From NCBI RefSeq assembly GCF_900109785.1, contig NZ_FOBH01000001.1, positions 372,001-436,000 on the forward strand: a stretch of DNA of 64,000 nucleotides, given 5' to 3'. This DNA is from Nitrosovibrio tenuis (GTDB lineage: Bacteria > Pseudomonadota > Gammaproteobacteria > Burkholderiales > Nitrosomonadaceae). This document shows positions 1-11,300 of this stretch, piece by piece. Position 1 is the first letter of the stretch; the number at the start of each line of letters is the position of its first letter. The position numbers and the translations under genes are program-made. Below the pieces are notes generated by a model that was not told where the DNA came from, searched no databases, and saw only the letters and a program-made list of their open reading frames with translations.

Positions 1-1
1 A

Positions 2-307
2 TCGCCGCCCTTGCCCATCGGAAATCCCTCAGCTCAGGCTAGTCATGCTTCCGTGGCGGCAGCGGGAAAAACCGTTCTGCTCACCTGGCGGGAATTCGAC
101 GGAAACTCGTATTCAGTGGAGCTGATGTACTCGAATGATGCCGGCTCGTCCTGGAGCAAACCCATGCGCCTGATGGAGTCTGCCGGCGCGACCGATTATC
201 CCATTCCGTTGATCGATGGAAGAAGAGTACTCATCGTATGGAATACGGCAAAAGACGGCTTACGTATTGTGCCTATCGAACGGGTCGCCGCAATACGCTC
301 CAGCTGA
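2..307 (+). CDS. BNR-repeat / sialidase-like protein, C-terminal part
   Basis: The frame is open to the left edge, so only the last ~100 residues are visible and the true start lies outside the window. The stretch SNDAGSSWSKP fits an Asp-box (S-x-D-x-G-x-x-W), the repeat of BNR beta-propeller proteins such as sialidases. The end (LIDGRRVLIVWNTAKDGLRIV) also looks like a last propeller blade. The next gene, a TonB-dependent receptor, starts 14 bases after this stop, so the two are probably co-transcribed. The substrate cannot be told; 'sialidase-like' describes the fold, and true sialidase activity is not implied. Confidence 0.6.
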   Translation, partial: SPPLPIGNPSAQASHASVAAAGKTVLLTWREFDGNSYSVELMYSNDAGSSWSKPMRLMESAGATDYPIPLIDGRRVLIVWNTAKDGLRIVPIERVAAIRSS

Positions 308-321
308 TTTCAAAAATAAAT

Positions 322-2928
322 ATGAAAACTCTTTCTCTCGCCCTTGCGGGTCTGCTCGGGATATCTTCAGTCTGGGCGGCCGATAACACCGAACAGCCAG
401 CAAAGCTTCTTCAGAAAAAAAGCGCCACGGCTACATCCAAACCGGGGACACTTATCGAAGCATCGTCGAACGACGATACATTGGATGGGCACAGCGCTCA
501 ACCGGACACATCCCCGCTACCTGGGCAAGAAAAAAGGCTTATGGCATCAAATACAACTCAACCGTCTACGGATGAGAAAAAAAAGGATGAGGCGACCGCC
601 CAGAGCGGTGAAAAGGCACCCGGCCGGAATAAGCCTGTGCCGGTCGCTGAAAAGGAAACGGTCTTCAAGGAAATGGTTGTCACGGGCGAGGTTGAACCCG
701 ATACGCATTACACCTCACCTTCGACCCGGGTGACGCGCGAGCAGATAGAGCGTCAAAACGCGCAAACCACTGAAGAGGTACTGAAATATCAACCCAGTTT
801 GCAAATCCGCCAACGTTATGTGGGCGATCCCAACGGTGTCCTCGGTATTCGGGGGGCGGACATGTTCTCGACGGCGCGCAATATGGTGTATGCCGACGGC
901 TTGCCGCTGCACAATTTTTTACAGGCAACGTTTAACGGCGCTCCGCGCTGGTCGCTGGTCGGTCCCAACGAAATTGATGCCGTGGACATTGTTTATGGAC
1001 CGTTCTCTGCGGAATATAGCGGCAATTCCATTGGGGGTGTCATCAATATAAAGACGCGGATGCCGCGCAAGCAGGAATTCTACGTCGAGAGCAGCGTCTT
1101 TATTCAGCCGTTCAAAATTTATGGCCCGGATAGTGGAACCTTCATAGGCGACCGTCAATATGTGGCGTATGGTAACCGGTTTCAGGACAAACTGACCGTA
1201 TACTTGGCCTACAATCGCCTGGAGGCTCAGAGTCATCCCATGAGCTATTTTATCGACAATAGCGGTTTGCATGATGCGCCTGGGGGCACACCGGTTAACG
1301 GTGGTATCCGCACACCCGATACCCGTGGCACCCCGAGCATTATTTACGGTGATACCGGGCCGGAAAAAGTGAACACCAACTTATTCAAGGTCAAGCTGGG
1401 TTACGACATTAACTCTGAGCTCCAGACCATCTTTACCGCGGCGTACGAGGATCGTACGCGCAACGGTAATAGCGTACAAAATTTCTTGACCAATGCATCC
1501 GGGCAGCCATTTTGGGGCGGTCCTACGCCCACGTGCAACTCTCCCTCGACCTGTGCGGTTCCCGGCAACGCTTCCCTGAACGGAACGCGATTTGACGTTG
1601 TACAGAGCGGTTTTGGCGGCAATCAGGACAAGCGCGAAACACTGAATCTTGGGTTGCAGCTTCGCGGCGCGCTCAACCCGAACTGGAATATCGATTCGAC
1701 GATCAGTTATTTCGACGTGCTGAAAGACACACGAGCCACTGCTTTTTTCAATGCAAACGACCCGACGAATAACGGCTCCGGGCAGATCCAGGATTTCAAG
1801 AAATTCAACTGGCTCAATTACGATCTCAAGCTGAGCACTCCAGCGCTGTTCGGCAATGAAAAAATATCACTTCTGGGCGGATATCACTTTGATCTATATA
1901 CGTTGAGCTTTCGACAATACGCACTCACCGATTACAACACGCTTACTCGTGGCGCATTGCAGGCGAACCGCAACAATGATGGGCAGACCTCAACCCATGC
2001 GGTTTTCGCGCAATCGGCCTATCGTTTTCTGCCGGATTGGGATCTTACAGTCGGTGCGCGTCAGGAGTGGTGGTCCGCTATGAATGGGGTTGTAGGAAGT
2101 ACCTCTGTACCGGATCGTGAAGTATCCGCTCTTTCTCCTAAAGTTTCCCTGGGCTACGAGCCTGGACCATGGAAGGTCCGCTATTCGTTTGGCCGGGCTC
2201 ATCGATTTCCGGTCATCGCCGAACTGTTCCAATCGCTCAGCACACCGACCAGCGTTCTTACCGCGAATGCGCTGCTCAAACCCGAGAATGGCGTGCATCA
2301 CAATTTCATGGTCGAATATAGATTGCAAAAAGGCTATATCCGCGTGAATGCCTTTCGCGACGATATCAAGGATGCCATCCAGCAGGTGCAGCGGGCCTCG
2401 GGTGTACTCACTTCAAGTGCTTTCCAGAATATTGATCAGACCAGCACGACCGGTGTTGAGCTGATCTTCGACCAACGCCGCATCCTGGGTTCAAAATTTG
2501 ATTTCAGCTTCAATGGAACATGGATGAACGCGAAAGTAGATAAGGGAGGACTCGTGGTATTCACGGACCCAACTGGAGCCAACGCCAATTTTAATCTTGA
2601 TGGTAAGCAACGCATTCGTTTACCTCACTGGCGGGCAAATTTCTTTGCGACCTACAACGCAACTGAAGCATGGGATATCTCGCTCGCGGGCCGATACACC
2701 AGTGATTCGTTTAATGACCTCGACAACAAGGATCACGTAAACAATGTGTTTGGCGCTCAGAGCGACTTCTTCTTCATGGACTTCAAAACCAATTATCGGT
2801 ACAAGTTCCAAAACGGTTTGAAGAGCCGATTTTCCTTTGGCATCACCAACCTGAACAATGACAAGGCATGGGTTTTCCATCCCTATCCGCAACGAACTTA
2901 TCTGGTTGAAGCCGCGTTCAGCTATTGA
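322..2928 (+). CDS. TonB-dependent outer-membrane receptor
   Basis: An 868-residue outer-membrane receptor of the kind that imports a scarce ligand (metal chelate, vitamin or organic molecule) with energy from TonB-ExbBD. ATG at 322 is preferred over the upstream in-frame ATG at 238 because it begins a clean signal peptide (MKTLSLALAGLLG...VWA). A ~100-residue low-complexity linker rich in Lys, Thr and Glu follows. Then come a TonB-box-like stretch (KEMVVTGE), the plug domain (RVTREQIERQNAQTTEEVL, IRGADMF, IVYGPFSAEYSGNSIGGVIN) and a long beta-barrel ending in an aromatic residue (EAAFSY). It directly follows the BNR-type gene, which may handle the same ligand at the surface. No Fur box or other operator was recognised, and the ligand is unknown. 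Confidence 0.88.
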   Translation: MKTLSLALAGLLGISSVWAADNTEQPAKLLQKKSATATSKPGTLIEASSNDDTLDGHSAQPDTSPLPGQEKRLMASNTTQPSTDEKKKDEATAQSGEKAPGRNKPVPVAEKETVFKEMVVTGEVEPDTHYTSPSTRVTREQIERQNAQTTEEVLKYQPSLQIRQRYVGDPNGVLGIRGADMFSTARNMVYADGLPLHNFLQATFNGAPRWSLVGPNEIDAVDIVYGPFSAEYSGNSIGGVINIKTRMPRKQEFYVESSVFIQPFKIYGPDSGTFIGDRQYVAYGNRFQDKLTVYLAYNRLEAQSHPMSYFIDNSGLHDAPGGTPVNGGIRTPDTRGTPSIIYGDTGPEKVNTNLFKVKLGYDINSELQTIFTAAYEDRTRNGNSVQNFLTNASGQPFWGGPTPTCNSPSTCAVPGNASLNGTRFDVVQSGFGGNQDKRETLNLGLQLRGALNPNWNIDSTISYFDVLKDTRATAFFNANDPTNNGSGQIQDFKKFNWLNYDLKLSTPALFGNEKISLLGGYHFDLYTLSFRQYALTDYNTLTRGALQANRNNDGQTSTHAVFAQSAYRFLPDWDLTVGARQEWWSAMNGVVGSTSVPDREVSALSPKVSLGYEPGPWKVRYSFGRAHRFPVIAELFQSLSTPTSVLTANALLKPENGVHHNFMVEYRLQKGYIRVNAFRDDIKDAIQQVQRASGVLTSSAFQNIDQTSTTGVELIFDQRRILGSKFDFSFNGTWMNAKVDKGGLVVFTDPTGANANFNLDGKQRIRLPHWRANFFATYNATEAWDISLAGRYTSDSFNDLDNKDHVNNVFGAQSDFFFMDFKTNYRYKFQNGLKSRFSFGITNLNNDKAWVFHPYPQRTYLVEAAFSY

Positions 2929-2966
2929 CGCGGTATGCTAAGAGACAGCAGTCAATTAGGTCATCG

Positions 2967-2988
2967 ACAGCCAGGGAACGTCGGCTGT
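2967..2988. terminator. Possible hairpin between convergent genes
   Basis: ACAGCC (2967-2972) and GGCTGT (2983-2988) form a perfect 6-bp stem around a 10-base loop, between the stop of the TonB receptor and the stop of serB. There is no clear U-run on either side, so it is only a weak candidate for a shared terminator. Confidence 0.25.
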
Positions 2989-3063
2989 TATCGCAAAAGC
3001 GGGGATTCGAAGCACTTTTCATATCAGCATACGGTTTGAAGAAGGTGAAAGATTACCAATAAA

Positions 3064-3894
3064 TTAACCGAACAAATTTACAACCCCATCCAGGCCGACG
3101 TGATTGATCGCATAAGTAGCGTTATCCTGAACGATACGCTTGGCGTGATAAGCAATGCTGACCCCCGCTTCCCCCATCATTTTCAGGTCGTTGGCACCGT
3201 CGCCAATGGCGATGATCTGCTCCCGCCTCAATCCCAGTTCTCCACTTATTTTTCTTAGTACTTCCGCTTTTCCCTCCGCTCCCACAATTTTTCCCAAGAC
3301 TCTGCCGGTGAGTTTTCCATCCACTATTTCGAGCGTATTGGCAGCGGCGTAATCGAAATCCAGCTTTGTCTTGATTCTTTCGGTGAAAAATGTAAAGCCC
3401 CCTGAAATGACCATCGTTTTGAGGCCTGCCGACTTCATCCGCTGCAGCATCTTTTCCGCGCCGGGACTCAACCGAACCCTGCTGTCATACACTTGTTGCA
3501 GCGCTTCCTCCTCCAGGCCATGCAAAAGCGCTGTGCGCTGTCGCAAACTCTCCTCAAAAACGATCTCACCACGCATGGTTCTCTGCGTTATTTCCGCCAC
3601 TTGCGGTTTTATGCCGCGCATATCAGCTATTTCATCTATGGACTCGATCGCGAGCAATGTCGAATCCATATCCATTGCTACCAGGCGGAAGTCCGCAAGT
3701 AATGCCGAGGGTTCGACAAAAGCATAATCCAGTCCGGCATCTGCGCAGTATTGGGCAACATGCTCGCGCTGTGTAGCGTTTTTCAACCGAAAAGCTTCGC
3801 CCGTGATGCGCTCGATATGGTTGGCGCCGGCGAGCTTTGCCAGTGCTCGCAAGTCGCTGTTTTCGATCTCGAGTCCTTGTATGATCAGATTCAT
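3064..3894 (-). CDS. serB: Phosphoserine phosphatase SerB
   Basis: Catalyses the last step of serine synthesis, phosphoserine to serine, in the cytosol. It belongs to the HAD superfamily: motif I DMDST at residues 75-79 (nucleophile D75, acid/base D77), motif II in VISGGFTFF, and motif III GDGANDLKMM near residue 230. The N-terminal ~70 residues fit the ACT-like region of bacterial SerB. The frame is open for another 63 codons upstream, but ATG at 3894 (276 aa) has GGAA about 8 bases before it and matches family length, so it is chosen; ATG at 3906 is an alternative. purT is divergent, starting 4092. Confidence 0.93.
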   Translation of the reverse strand: MNLIIQGLEIENSDLRALAKLAGANHIERITGEAFRLKNATQREHVAQYCADAGLDYAFVEPSALLADFRLVAMDMDSTLLAIESIDEIADMRGIKPQVAEITQRTMRGEIVFEESLRQRTALLHGLEEEALQQVYDSRVRLSPGAEKMLQRMKSAGLKTMVISGGFTFFTERIKTKLDFDYAAANTLEIVDGKLTGRVLGKIVGAEGKAEVLRKISGELGLRREQIIAIGDGANDLKMMGEAGVSIAYHAKRIVQDNATYAINHVGLDGVVNLFG

Positions 3895-4091
3895 ATACAA
3901 TTCCATTGCGGTTGAGAATGCTGGCGCATTTTGCCAGTAATCGTCCAATACTTCTACAACCAATCTGGAAATGATCCGTATATTGGCACGAATTGACGCC
4001 GTTTCAAAAAAGAAAACGCAAGCTGCGAATATAATCGCTGCCTCGGCCTGTCCGCACAACTGTACAGCGCCATGACGGAACACCTAAACAA

Positions 4092-5330
4092 GTGAACAAA
4101 CCGCTCATCATCGGTACTCCCCTTAGCCCATCAGCCACAAAAGTCATGCTATTGGGCAGCGGCGAACTGGGCAAGGAAGTCATTATTGCATTGCAGCGCC
4201 TGGGTATAGAAACAATCGCCGTGGATCGCTATGCCCATGCGCCTGGTCATCAGGTGGCCCATCGCTCCCATGTCATTGATATGACGGATGGCGCGGCGTT
4301 GCGCAAATTGGTGGAAGGTGAACAGCCGGATATGATCGTGCCGGAGATTGAAGCAATCGATACCAGCATGCTGATGGAGATCGAGCGCTTGGGAATGGCG
4401 CGAATCATTCCCACAGCACGCGCCGCTCGGCTAACCATGCATCGTGAGGGAATTCGCCGTCTTGCAGCGGAAACGCTGCGTTTGCCGACCTCACCCTATG
4501 CTTTTGCCGGTAATCTTACGGAATTGCGACAGGCAATCGAAGCCGGCATTGGCTATCCTTGCGTTATAAAGCCGGTGATGTCTTCATCTGGCAAAGGCCA
4601 ATCAAAAATCCACAGTGCGGACGAAGTGGAAGCGGCGTGGCACTATGCTGCCAGCGCCGGAAGGGTGAATCAGGAACGCGTAATCATCGAAGGTTTCGTT
4701 TATTTCGATTACGAAATAACGCAGCTTACGGTACGTGCGGCCGCCGCGGATGGCACGGTAGAGACGCATTTTTGCGAACCCATCGGCCATGTCCAGGTTC
4801 ACGGTGATTATGTGGAAAGCTGGCAGCCGCAAGCGATGTCGACGCTGGCATTGCAGCGGGCACGCGACATTGCCGAAAGGGTTACAGATAACCTCGGGGG
4901 GCTGGGGATCTTCGGAGTGGAGCTATTTATCAAGGGTGATGATGTTTGGTTTAGCGAGGTCAGCCCGCGACCCCATGATACTGGCATGGTAACGATGTGT
5001 AGCCAGATTCAGAACGAGTTCGAACTGCATGCGCGCGCCATACTCGGCCTGCCGGTGAATACCGGCCTGAGGGCGCCCGGTGCGAGCGCCGTGATTTACG
5101 GTCGACTGGAAGAACAGGCCATTGCTTTCACTGGAGTGGAGGAAGCGTTGCGTGTGCCGCAGAGTGATCTCCGTCTGTTCGGTAAACCTGAATCATTCCC
5201 AAGGCGCCGAATGGGTGTGGCGTTGGCAAACGGTATCGATGTCGTCGAAGCCAGAGCCCGTGCGAAGCTCGCGGCAAGCCATATAGTTCCGGTGAAAATT
5301 GCCGTTAAAGAGGATAGGGTTGGCAGCTAA
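4092..5330 (+). CDS. purT: Formate-dependent GAR transformylase PurT
   Basis: Converts glycinamide ribonucleotide, formate and ATP to formyl-GAR in purine synthesis, a folate-independent alternative to PurN. It is an ATP-grasp enzyme: N-terminal Rossmann part ([13 protein letters not shown], 18-30), glycine-rich ATP loop (SSGKGQS, 165-171), a metal/ATP-binding core ([23 protein letters not shown]) and a C-terminal biotin-carboxylase-like end. At 412 aa it is close to the usual ~390. The start is GTG at 4092, with GGA about 11 bases upstream. It is divergent from serB and appears monocistronic. Confidence 0.95.
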   Translation: MNKPLIIGTPLSPSATKVMLLGSGELGKEVIIALQRLGIETIAVDRYAHAPGHQVAHRSHVIDMTDGAALRKLVEGEQPDMIVPEIEAIDTSMLMEIERLGMARIIPTARAARLTMHREGIRRLAAETLRLPTSPYAFAGNLTELRQAIEAGIGYPCVIKPVMSSSGKGQSKIHSADEVEAAWHYAASAGRVNQERVIIEGFVYFDYEITQLTVRAAAADGTVETHFCEPIGHVQVHGDYVESWQPQAMSTLALQRARDIAERVTDNLGGLGIFGVELFIKGDDVWFSEVSPRPHDTGMVTMCSQIQNEFELHARAILGLPVNTGLRAPGASAVIYGRLEEQAIAFTGVEEALRVPQSDLRLFGKPESFPRRRMGVALANGIDVVEARARAKLAASHIVPVKIAVKEDRVGS

Positions 5331-5471
5331 ACGTAGATCCGGATGACGGTACACCTCTTGCGTTTTAAACGCCATATTCCAAAAAGCGGCCCATAGAAGC
5401 CATTTTGCCTTAACGGATCAAATTGACGGCTTATTCAGGAACTCCTTGCAATCCTGAAGAAAAAGAAGACT

Positions 5472-6317
5472 ATGGGATCATTCAAAAAATTGAGAGCGTC
5501 ATATAAAAGCTTGACGACCCCGCGTGAGCATATGCCAGGCCGGGTAATAGTCGCGCTTCTGGGTTTGAGCATGGCTGGCTGCAATATTCTCCCGAAAGAG
5601 CAATCACCCGCGCCCGAGCCCGAGATCTCGGTAGCCATTCTTGAGTCCCGCGTCAAGGAACAGTATGAAATTGAGCGCGGAAAGCTGCTGGCGGAAAAGG
5701 AGGCACAACAACAGGAAATCGAGCGTTTGCAGAAGTTGCTGGCGGAGAAAGATACTTATATCCGCAGCCAACAGGCACGCCAGCAGGATCAGGCGAAAAC
5801 ACTGCAGCAAACCAGCAGCCAGGCGGCCCATGCTCAAGTGAAGCTTCGCCGTTTGGCTACGCGCCCGGCAGCCGCCTCTACCATTGCAGAAGCCGAAATT
5901 TTCATAGAAAGCCTGCAATCCTCTCCCATGATCAGTGCTGAGCAATTATTGCAAAACCAGGCAAGGCGTCTTCTCGAAGCAGCGACCGCGTTGTACGCAG
6001 TGGACAATTATGCTGCCGCCATGGACTATGCCGCGCAAGCGCGGGAGTTTATCGATATGTTGAAGAACAACCGAACTCGTAAGGCAGCAGATCAAATATC
6101 TGTTTCATTGCAGACTCCCATTCCGCTGCGTGCCGCGGTCAAAAGCAACCTGCGCCAGAAGCCTGGTTTACAATACGCCGTGCTTGGGATACTGGCAAAA
6201 GATACAACCATGATAGCAGAAGCCTACCACGGGGATTGGTTGCAAGTTCAGACTGCCGATGGGCGCTCAGGATGGGTACTCAATACATTAGTAGAGGCGC
6301 AGATAGCGAAACCTTGA
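5472..6317 (+). CDS. Putative lipoprotein with coiled coil and SH3 domain
   Basis: A 281-residue envelope protein of unknown function. A hydrophobic stretch ends in a lipobox (LSMAGC, Cys37), so it is probably lipid-anchored. ATG at 5532 would give a shorter, more typical lipoprotein signal and is a plausible alternative start. Residues ~50-120 are Gln/Glu/Lys-rich heptads likely to form a coiled coil (EKEAQQQEIERLQKLLAEK). A helical, TPR-like middle follows (ARRLLEAATALYAVDNYAAAMDYA). The C-terminal ~65 residues are a bacterial SH3 domain (LRQKPGLQYAVLGIL...GDWLQVQTADGRSGWV), often a peptidoglycan- or protein-binding module. It follows purT by 141 bases. Confidence 0.7.
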   Translation: MGSFKKLRASYKSLTTPREHMPGRVIVALLGLSMAGCNILPKEQSPAPEPEISVAILESRVKEQYEIERGKLLAEKEAQQQEIERLQKLLAEKDTYIRSQQARQQDQAKTLQQTSSQAAHAQVKLRRLATRPAAASTIAEAEIFIESLQSSPMISAEQLLQNQARRLLEAATALYAVDNYAAAMDYAAQAREFIDMLKNNRTRKAADQISVSLQTPIPLRAAVKSNLRQKPGLQYAVLGILAKDTTMIAEAYHGDWLQVQTADGRSGWVLNTLVEAQIAKP

Positions 6318-6416
6318 AAACGGAGCTGGCAAAATTACTGATAAGCGGACGGGTAAACAGGGAGAACGGCAAGTGGCTGACGAACGATCTCCCAAACTGG
6401 TGAATCCTGAACTAGC

Positions 6417-8087
6417 TTAGAGGTTCAGTTCGCGGGGTTTGGCAGTTTCCTGATGATCGCAATAGGCTCGGTTGCGGCCGCCGCGCTTTGCCTCGTAGAG
6501 CGCATTGTCAACGCGAGCAAGCATCGTGGTTGGCGTTGCGTAGTCGGGCCGATACTGTACGATGCCAATACTCACAGTTACGGCGATTGTGGACCCGTCG
6601 GCGCTGTAGCGCATGTTTGCCACCTGTGAGCGGATGCGCTCCGCGGTTTTTTGTGCCTGATCCGCTGAAGTTTCAACCAGAATAACGATGAATTCATCGC
6701 CGCCATAACGGGCCGCGTAGTCGATGCTGCGGACCGATTGAAGAAGGATTCTGGCGACACTCGTCAGGACTTCGTCGCCAGTGACGTGCCCGTACGTATC
6801 GTTGAGTGTCTTGAAATGGTCGATGTCGAGCATTAACAAGCTGAATTGCCGTTGCGTTCGTTTGAATCGCGCAAGTTGATCGGCGAGGATTGCGTCCAAC
6901 TTGCTCCGGTTATACAAGCCGGTCAGGCTATCGGTAATGGAAAGAGTCTCCAGCATTTGATTCTGTTGCTGCATGGCTTCGTTCGCAGCCATGATTTCGG
7001 CATGACTGCAGCGCAGCCTATCGGCCATCTGGTTGAACACACGAGTGAGATGACCGAGTTCATCGTTTCTCTTATCGGTAAGCCGCACGTCAAGATCGCC
7101 TGCGGCGATGCGATCCGCGGCACGGATCAGCCGCTGCAGCGGTCCAACGATCGAACGGCCCATCTTGAAAGCGACCGCTGCCATGATCAGGACCAACGAG
7201 CTCACCAGCACCAGAAACATATTGCGGAATTCGATCCACGCACTGTAGACCTCGGCGCGATCACGTTCCGCCACGATAGTGACGGCCAGTTCCCTGGAGG
7301 CATCCGCCAGGCCGATGGCATCTTGATGGGTCGCCCCCTCAAAAACCAGAGGCTTGCCGGGCTGTGCCAACAGGCGTTGGAGCAAGGATACGTCGAACTG
7401 CATCCGTTTGCCGGTATCAACCTGGCTGCCGACAAGAATCATACCATCTGAATCGAGCAGAAGTACCTCACCCGGCGGCGATTTTGTGTCGTTTTTAAGA
7501 TGGGGTTGTAACGTGCGGAGATCAAGCACGGCTACCAATGTTCCTTTTATGATGTTGTCGTATGAAAGCACTGGGACCGCGATCGAAAGTGATGCCGTGC
7601 CATATAGTTCGTTCCAACGGGCAGGCACAATCACAAGACCTTCTGTGGCGGTGGAACCGGGCCAGTCTTTCGGAAGCTTTACGGTAGCAGGGGTTTGCGC
7701 GCTACTAGCCACGATCTGCCCCGCAGCGTCCATTACGGTGAGTTCCAGTATTGTGTCGAGCTTTTCCTGTACCGAACGCAGGTAATGTGCCAATGCCCGC
7801 GAATTTTTTACAGGTGTATTTGTTTGTGACCGGTTAGGTGCCGGCAACCCCTCTATGACTGCGCTGGAGGTGGCCGTCACATTTGCTTCGTGAACGCGCT
7901 TATCCATCCAGAGCTCCATTTCGCGGCTCGCGTCATTTGTCAGGGCGAGAAGCTGGTTGGTTACCTTTTCGCTGGTCTGCGTCTCATTCTGCCGAAAGGA
8001 AAGCAGCCCAAGCCCCAGCGAAGGAATAAGCGTGGCAAGCACGGCGAATATCACGAGCTTGCTTTTAATGCTTTTCAAGCCACCCAT
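6417..8087 (-). CDS. Membrane diguanylate cyclase (sensor-HAMP-GGDEF)
   Basis: A 556-residue inner-membrane enzyme predicted to make cyclic-di-GMP from two GTP. Order: TM1 (~10-30), a large periplasmic sensor region (~31-285) resembling a double Cache domain, TM2 (~288-308), HAMP (~309-360), a short helix, and a GGDEF domain. The active motif GGDEF is intact at 462-466. An inhibitory-site motif RSID (RxxD) sits at 453-456, exactly five residues upstream, so feedback inhibition by c-di-GMP is expected. The ligand sensed is unknown. It lies alone downstream of mfd. The only c-di-GMP receptor visible here is PelD at ~59 kb; a functional link is speculation. Confidence 0.92.
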   Translation of the reverse strand: MGGLKSIKSKLVIFAVLATLIPSLGLGLLSFRQNETQTSEKVTNQLLALTNDASREMELWMDKRVHEANVTATSSAVIEGLPAPNRSQTNTPVKNSRALAHYLRSVQEKLDTILELTVMDAAGQIVASSAQTPATVKLPKDWPGSTATEGLVIVPARWNELYGTASLSIAVPVLSYDNIIKGTLVAVLDLRTLQPHLKNDTKSPPGEVLLLDSDGMILVGSQVDTGKRMQFDVSLLQRLLAQPGKPLVFEGATHQDAIGLADASRELAVTIVAERDRAEVYSAWIEFRNMFLVLVSSLVLIMAAVAFKMGRSIVGPLQRLIRAADRIAAGDLDVRLTDKRNDELGHLTRVFNQMADRLRCSHAEIMAANEAMQQQNQMLETLSITDSLTGLYNRSKLDAILADQLARFKRTQRQFSLLMLDIDHFKTLNDTYGHVTGDEVLTSVARILLQSVRSIDYAARYGGDEFIVILVETSADQAQKTAERIRSQVANMRYSADGSTIAVTVSIGIVQYRPDYATPTTMLARVDNALYEAKRGGRNRAYCDHQETAKPRELNL

Positions 8088-8388
8088 CAGGACCGTTTTA
8101 CAGACTGCAAAATAAAATTAACGGGCGAGTTTCGCTCGGGTAAAGGATCATCATGTCTCCAAAGCAGTGGCAGAACATAGCGTTCCTATAAGCGAAAACG
8201 CTGCCGAAAGAAAAACCGTCGCGACCAAATATATGCGGCCACCCATGCAGCTCGACCACTCATGCAGCAAAGAGGCCTTGAGTGAAACCTCACCGGGACC
8301 GGAGCGTGTTCAGGACATCTGGGCGTGAGCGAGGTACGCGGCCATCCTAGCTGATGCGCATTCGTTCAATTCTCGAATAAGCACGGGT
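8088..8388. other. Intergenic region upstream of the diguanylate cyclase
   Basis: About 300 bases between the end of mfd and the start of the GGDEF gene, both on the minus strand, so the cyclase promoter should lie here. Only small dyads are visible, for example AGCG-AAAA-CGCT and CGAG-TTTCG-CTCG. No convincing promoter, terminator with U-run, or small gene was found. Confidence 0.5.
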
Positions 8389-11300
8389 TCAACCGCTCAA
8401 CTCGGCGAATAAGCTCTTTAAGCGCTTCACGCGTTCTCTTACTCCCGCAATCTGTACCTGTACCTTCAATCGATCAGGGCCGGCGAGCCGATATTCGCGG
8501 CCGCGCTGAATAAGCGAGACGATCTTGGCAGCGTCCACCGGCGGATTGGGCGCGAACTGGATCTGGATGTTGTCAACACCCGCATCTACACGGGTAATAC
8601 CCAAGGGCTTGGCGAGGATACGTAGACGGTGGCAGTCCATCAATGTCCGGGCAGGCTCGGGTATCAATCCAAAACGGTCTGTCAATTCAATTTGCATATC
8701 ATCCAGTTGATCTTCGCTTATGCAGTTGGCCATGCGTTTGTAGAGTAACAGGCGTTCGTGAATGTCGTTGCAGTAGTCATCAGGCAGGAGCGCGGGTACA
8801 TGTAGATTGATTTCAGTGGCGATTCCGAGGGGATGTTGCAGGTCAGGCTCTTTACCTTCTTTCAGTGATTGAACAGCGGTGTCGAGCATGGTGGCGTAGA
8901 GGTTGAAGCCGACTTCCTGCATCTCGCCGCTTTGCGATTCGCCAAGAACCTCGCCGGCCCCGCGGATCTCCAAATCGTGCATCGCAAGGTAGAAGCCGGC
9001 GCCCAGTTCTTCCATTGTTTGAATGGCTTCGAGCCGCTTCCTGGCCTGCGCGCCTAAGGCCTCCTCTTCGGGGATAAGGAGATACGCATATGCCTGATGA
9101 TGTGAGCGGCCGACTCGCCCGCGTAGCTGATGCAATTGCGCCAGACCGAACTTATCCGCGCGGTTGATGATGATGGTATTGGCAGTGGGTATATCAATGC
9201 CAGTTTCGATAATGGTTGTGCAAACCAGCAGGTTGAAACGCTGCTGATAAAAATCTTTCATTACATGCTCCAGCTCGCGTTCGCGCATTTGCCCGTGGGC
9301 AACATTTATGCGTGCTTCCGGCAACAGGCGGGCAAGCTTGTCACGCATAGGCTGAATAGTGTCGACCTCATTGTGCAAAAAGTAAATCTGACCGCCGCGT
9401 TTCAGTTCACGTAAGCAGGCCTCGCGGATAATTCCCTCGGAAAAACGGCTGACGAATGTTTTGATTGCGAGCCGCCGCTGCGGCGCGGTCGCGATGACGG
9501 AAAAATCCCGCAGACCTTCCAGCGACATGGCAAGCGTGCGCGGGATAGGCGTAGCGGTAAGGGTTAAAATATCCACTTCCGAACGCAGGTTCTTCAGTTG
9601 CTCTTTGTGGCGCACGCCAAAGCGATGCTCTTCGTCAATGATGACCAGTCCCAGGTTTTTGAACTTCACGTCTTTCTGAATGAGTTTGTGTGTACCGATG
9701 ACGATGTCTACCTGTCCGGTGGCCAATCCCGTCAGCGCCTGAGTTTGCTCCCTTGCTGAGCGGAATCGGGACAATTCCACAATTTTTACGGGCCACTCGC
9801 TCGCGATCAGGCTGAAGCGGTCAGAAAAATTCTGGAAGTGTTGCTCAGCCAATAGTGTCGTGGGTACGAGAACTGCGACCTGTCTCCCATCGGCTACAGC
9901 TACGAAAGCGGCGCGCAACGCTACCTCCGTTTTGCCAAAACCCACATCACCGCAAATCAGCCTGTCCATCGGTTTGTCAGATGTCAGATCCCCAATCACG
10001 GCTTCGATAGCGGTAGCCTGGTCGGCAGTTTCCTCGAAGCCGAAGCCTTCGACAAACGCGTCATAATCGTGCTGTCTGAAAGCAAACGCATGGCCTGGAC
10101 GGGCGCTGCGCTGGGCATAAATGTTGAGCAGTTCGGCCGCGGTATCGCGCACCTGTTGCATCGCCTTGCGTTTAGCCTTGTCCCACTGGCCGCTACCCAG
10201 TTTGTGCAGCGGGGCGGCCTCGGGTGCGGCTCCGCTATATCTACCGATAAGATGCAGTTGCGAGACGGGTACATAAAGTTTGTCTCCCCCATCGTATTCC
10301 AGCGACAGGAACTCGGTAGCTCCTTCGCCCATATCCATGGTTACCAGCCCGAGATAGCGGCCGATGCCGTGTTGCTCATGTACGACGGCGTCGCCGGATT
10401 TGATTTCGGAGAGATCGCGAAGCGTCGTTTCATTCACCACGGCGGTTTTACGCAAATCGCGCTCCCGGCGTCCATGCAGATGCCTGGCGTACAGCTCGCT
10501 CTCCGTAATAAAAGCCAACCCGTCACCCGGGGATATGAATCCGTTGTGCAGCGGGCCCACGCCAATCATGAACGGTTTGCTGCTCGTCAGAAATTGTGCG
10601 TAATCATCGCAACTATCCGGATAAAGTCCATATTGCATCAGGTGGTCGGCAACGAGTTCCCGTCTGCCGAGGCTTTCGGTCAACAGCAATGTCCGACCGC
10701 CGGGCGGTTCGAACTCCGCCGCGAATTGCTTGAGGAACGCGGCAAGTTTCTCTGCCGGATTATCAGCGCGGCGATCGATCTGGAGTGGCGGCAGCGGCTC
10801 GGTCAAATTCGGGGTTTTGACCGTCGTGTTTCGGCTATGGGATGGAATTTCTATGCGCGGATAAGGTTTGAGCGCACCAAAAAAAGCCTCGGCCGGAAGG
10901 AACAAGTCACCCGGCTTTAGCAACGGCCGGTCATTGTCACCGCGCAGTAGCTGGTAGCGTGATTGTGTATCCCGCCAGAAGTTTTCTATCCCCGAATGGA
11001 TGTCCTGATGCAGGCATACCAGCGTGGTTTGTGGCAAATAGTCGAGGAGCGATGCGGTATGTTCAAAAAAAAGCGGTAGGTAATACTCAATACCTGCGGG
11101 TGTAACGCCTTTGCTGATGTCTTTATAAATTCGGCTTTTTGATGGGTCTCCCTCAAATTTTTCGCGAAAGTTACCGCGAAAACGGGTGCGACCCTCCTCG
11201 TCAAGAGGAAATTCTCGCGCTGGCAACAATCGTATCTCCGTGACTGGATACACGCTTCTCTGCGTATCCACATCAAAGGTACGGATGGTTTCGATTTCGT

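Noticed and set aside
6846-7451. 201-codon plus-strand frame opposite the diguanylate cyclase
   Set aside because: It is antisense to the HAMP/GGDEF coding region and shows no domain of its own.
10069-10920. 283-codon open frame antisense to mfd
   Set aside because: It lies wholly inside the conserved Mfd helicase region, has no ribosome site or recognisable domain, and is explained by codon bias of the opposite strand.
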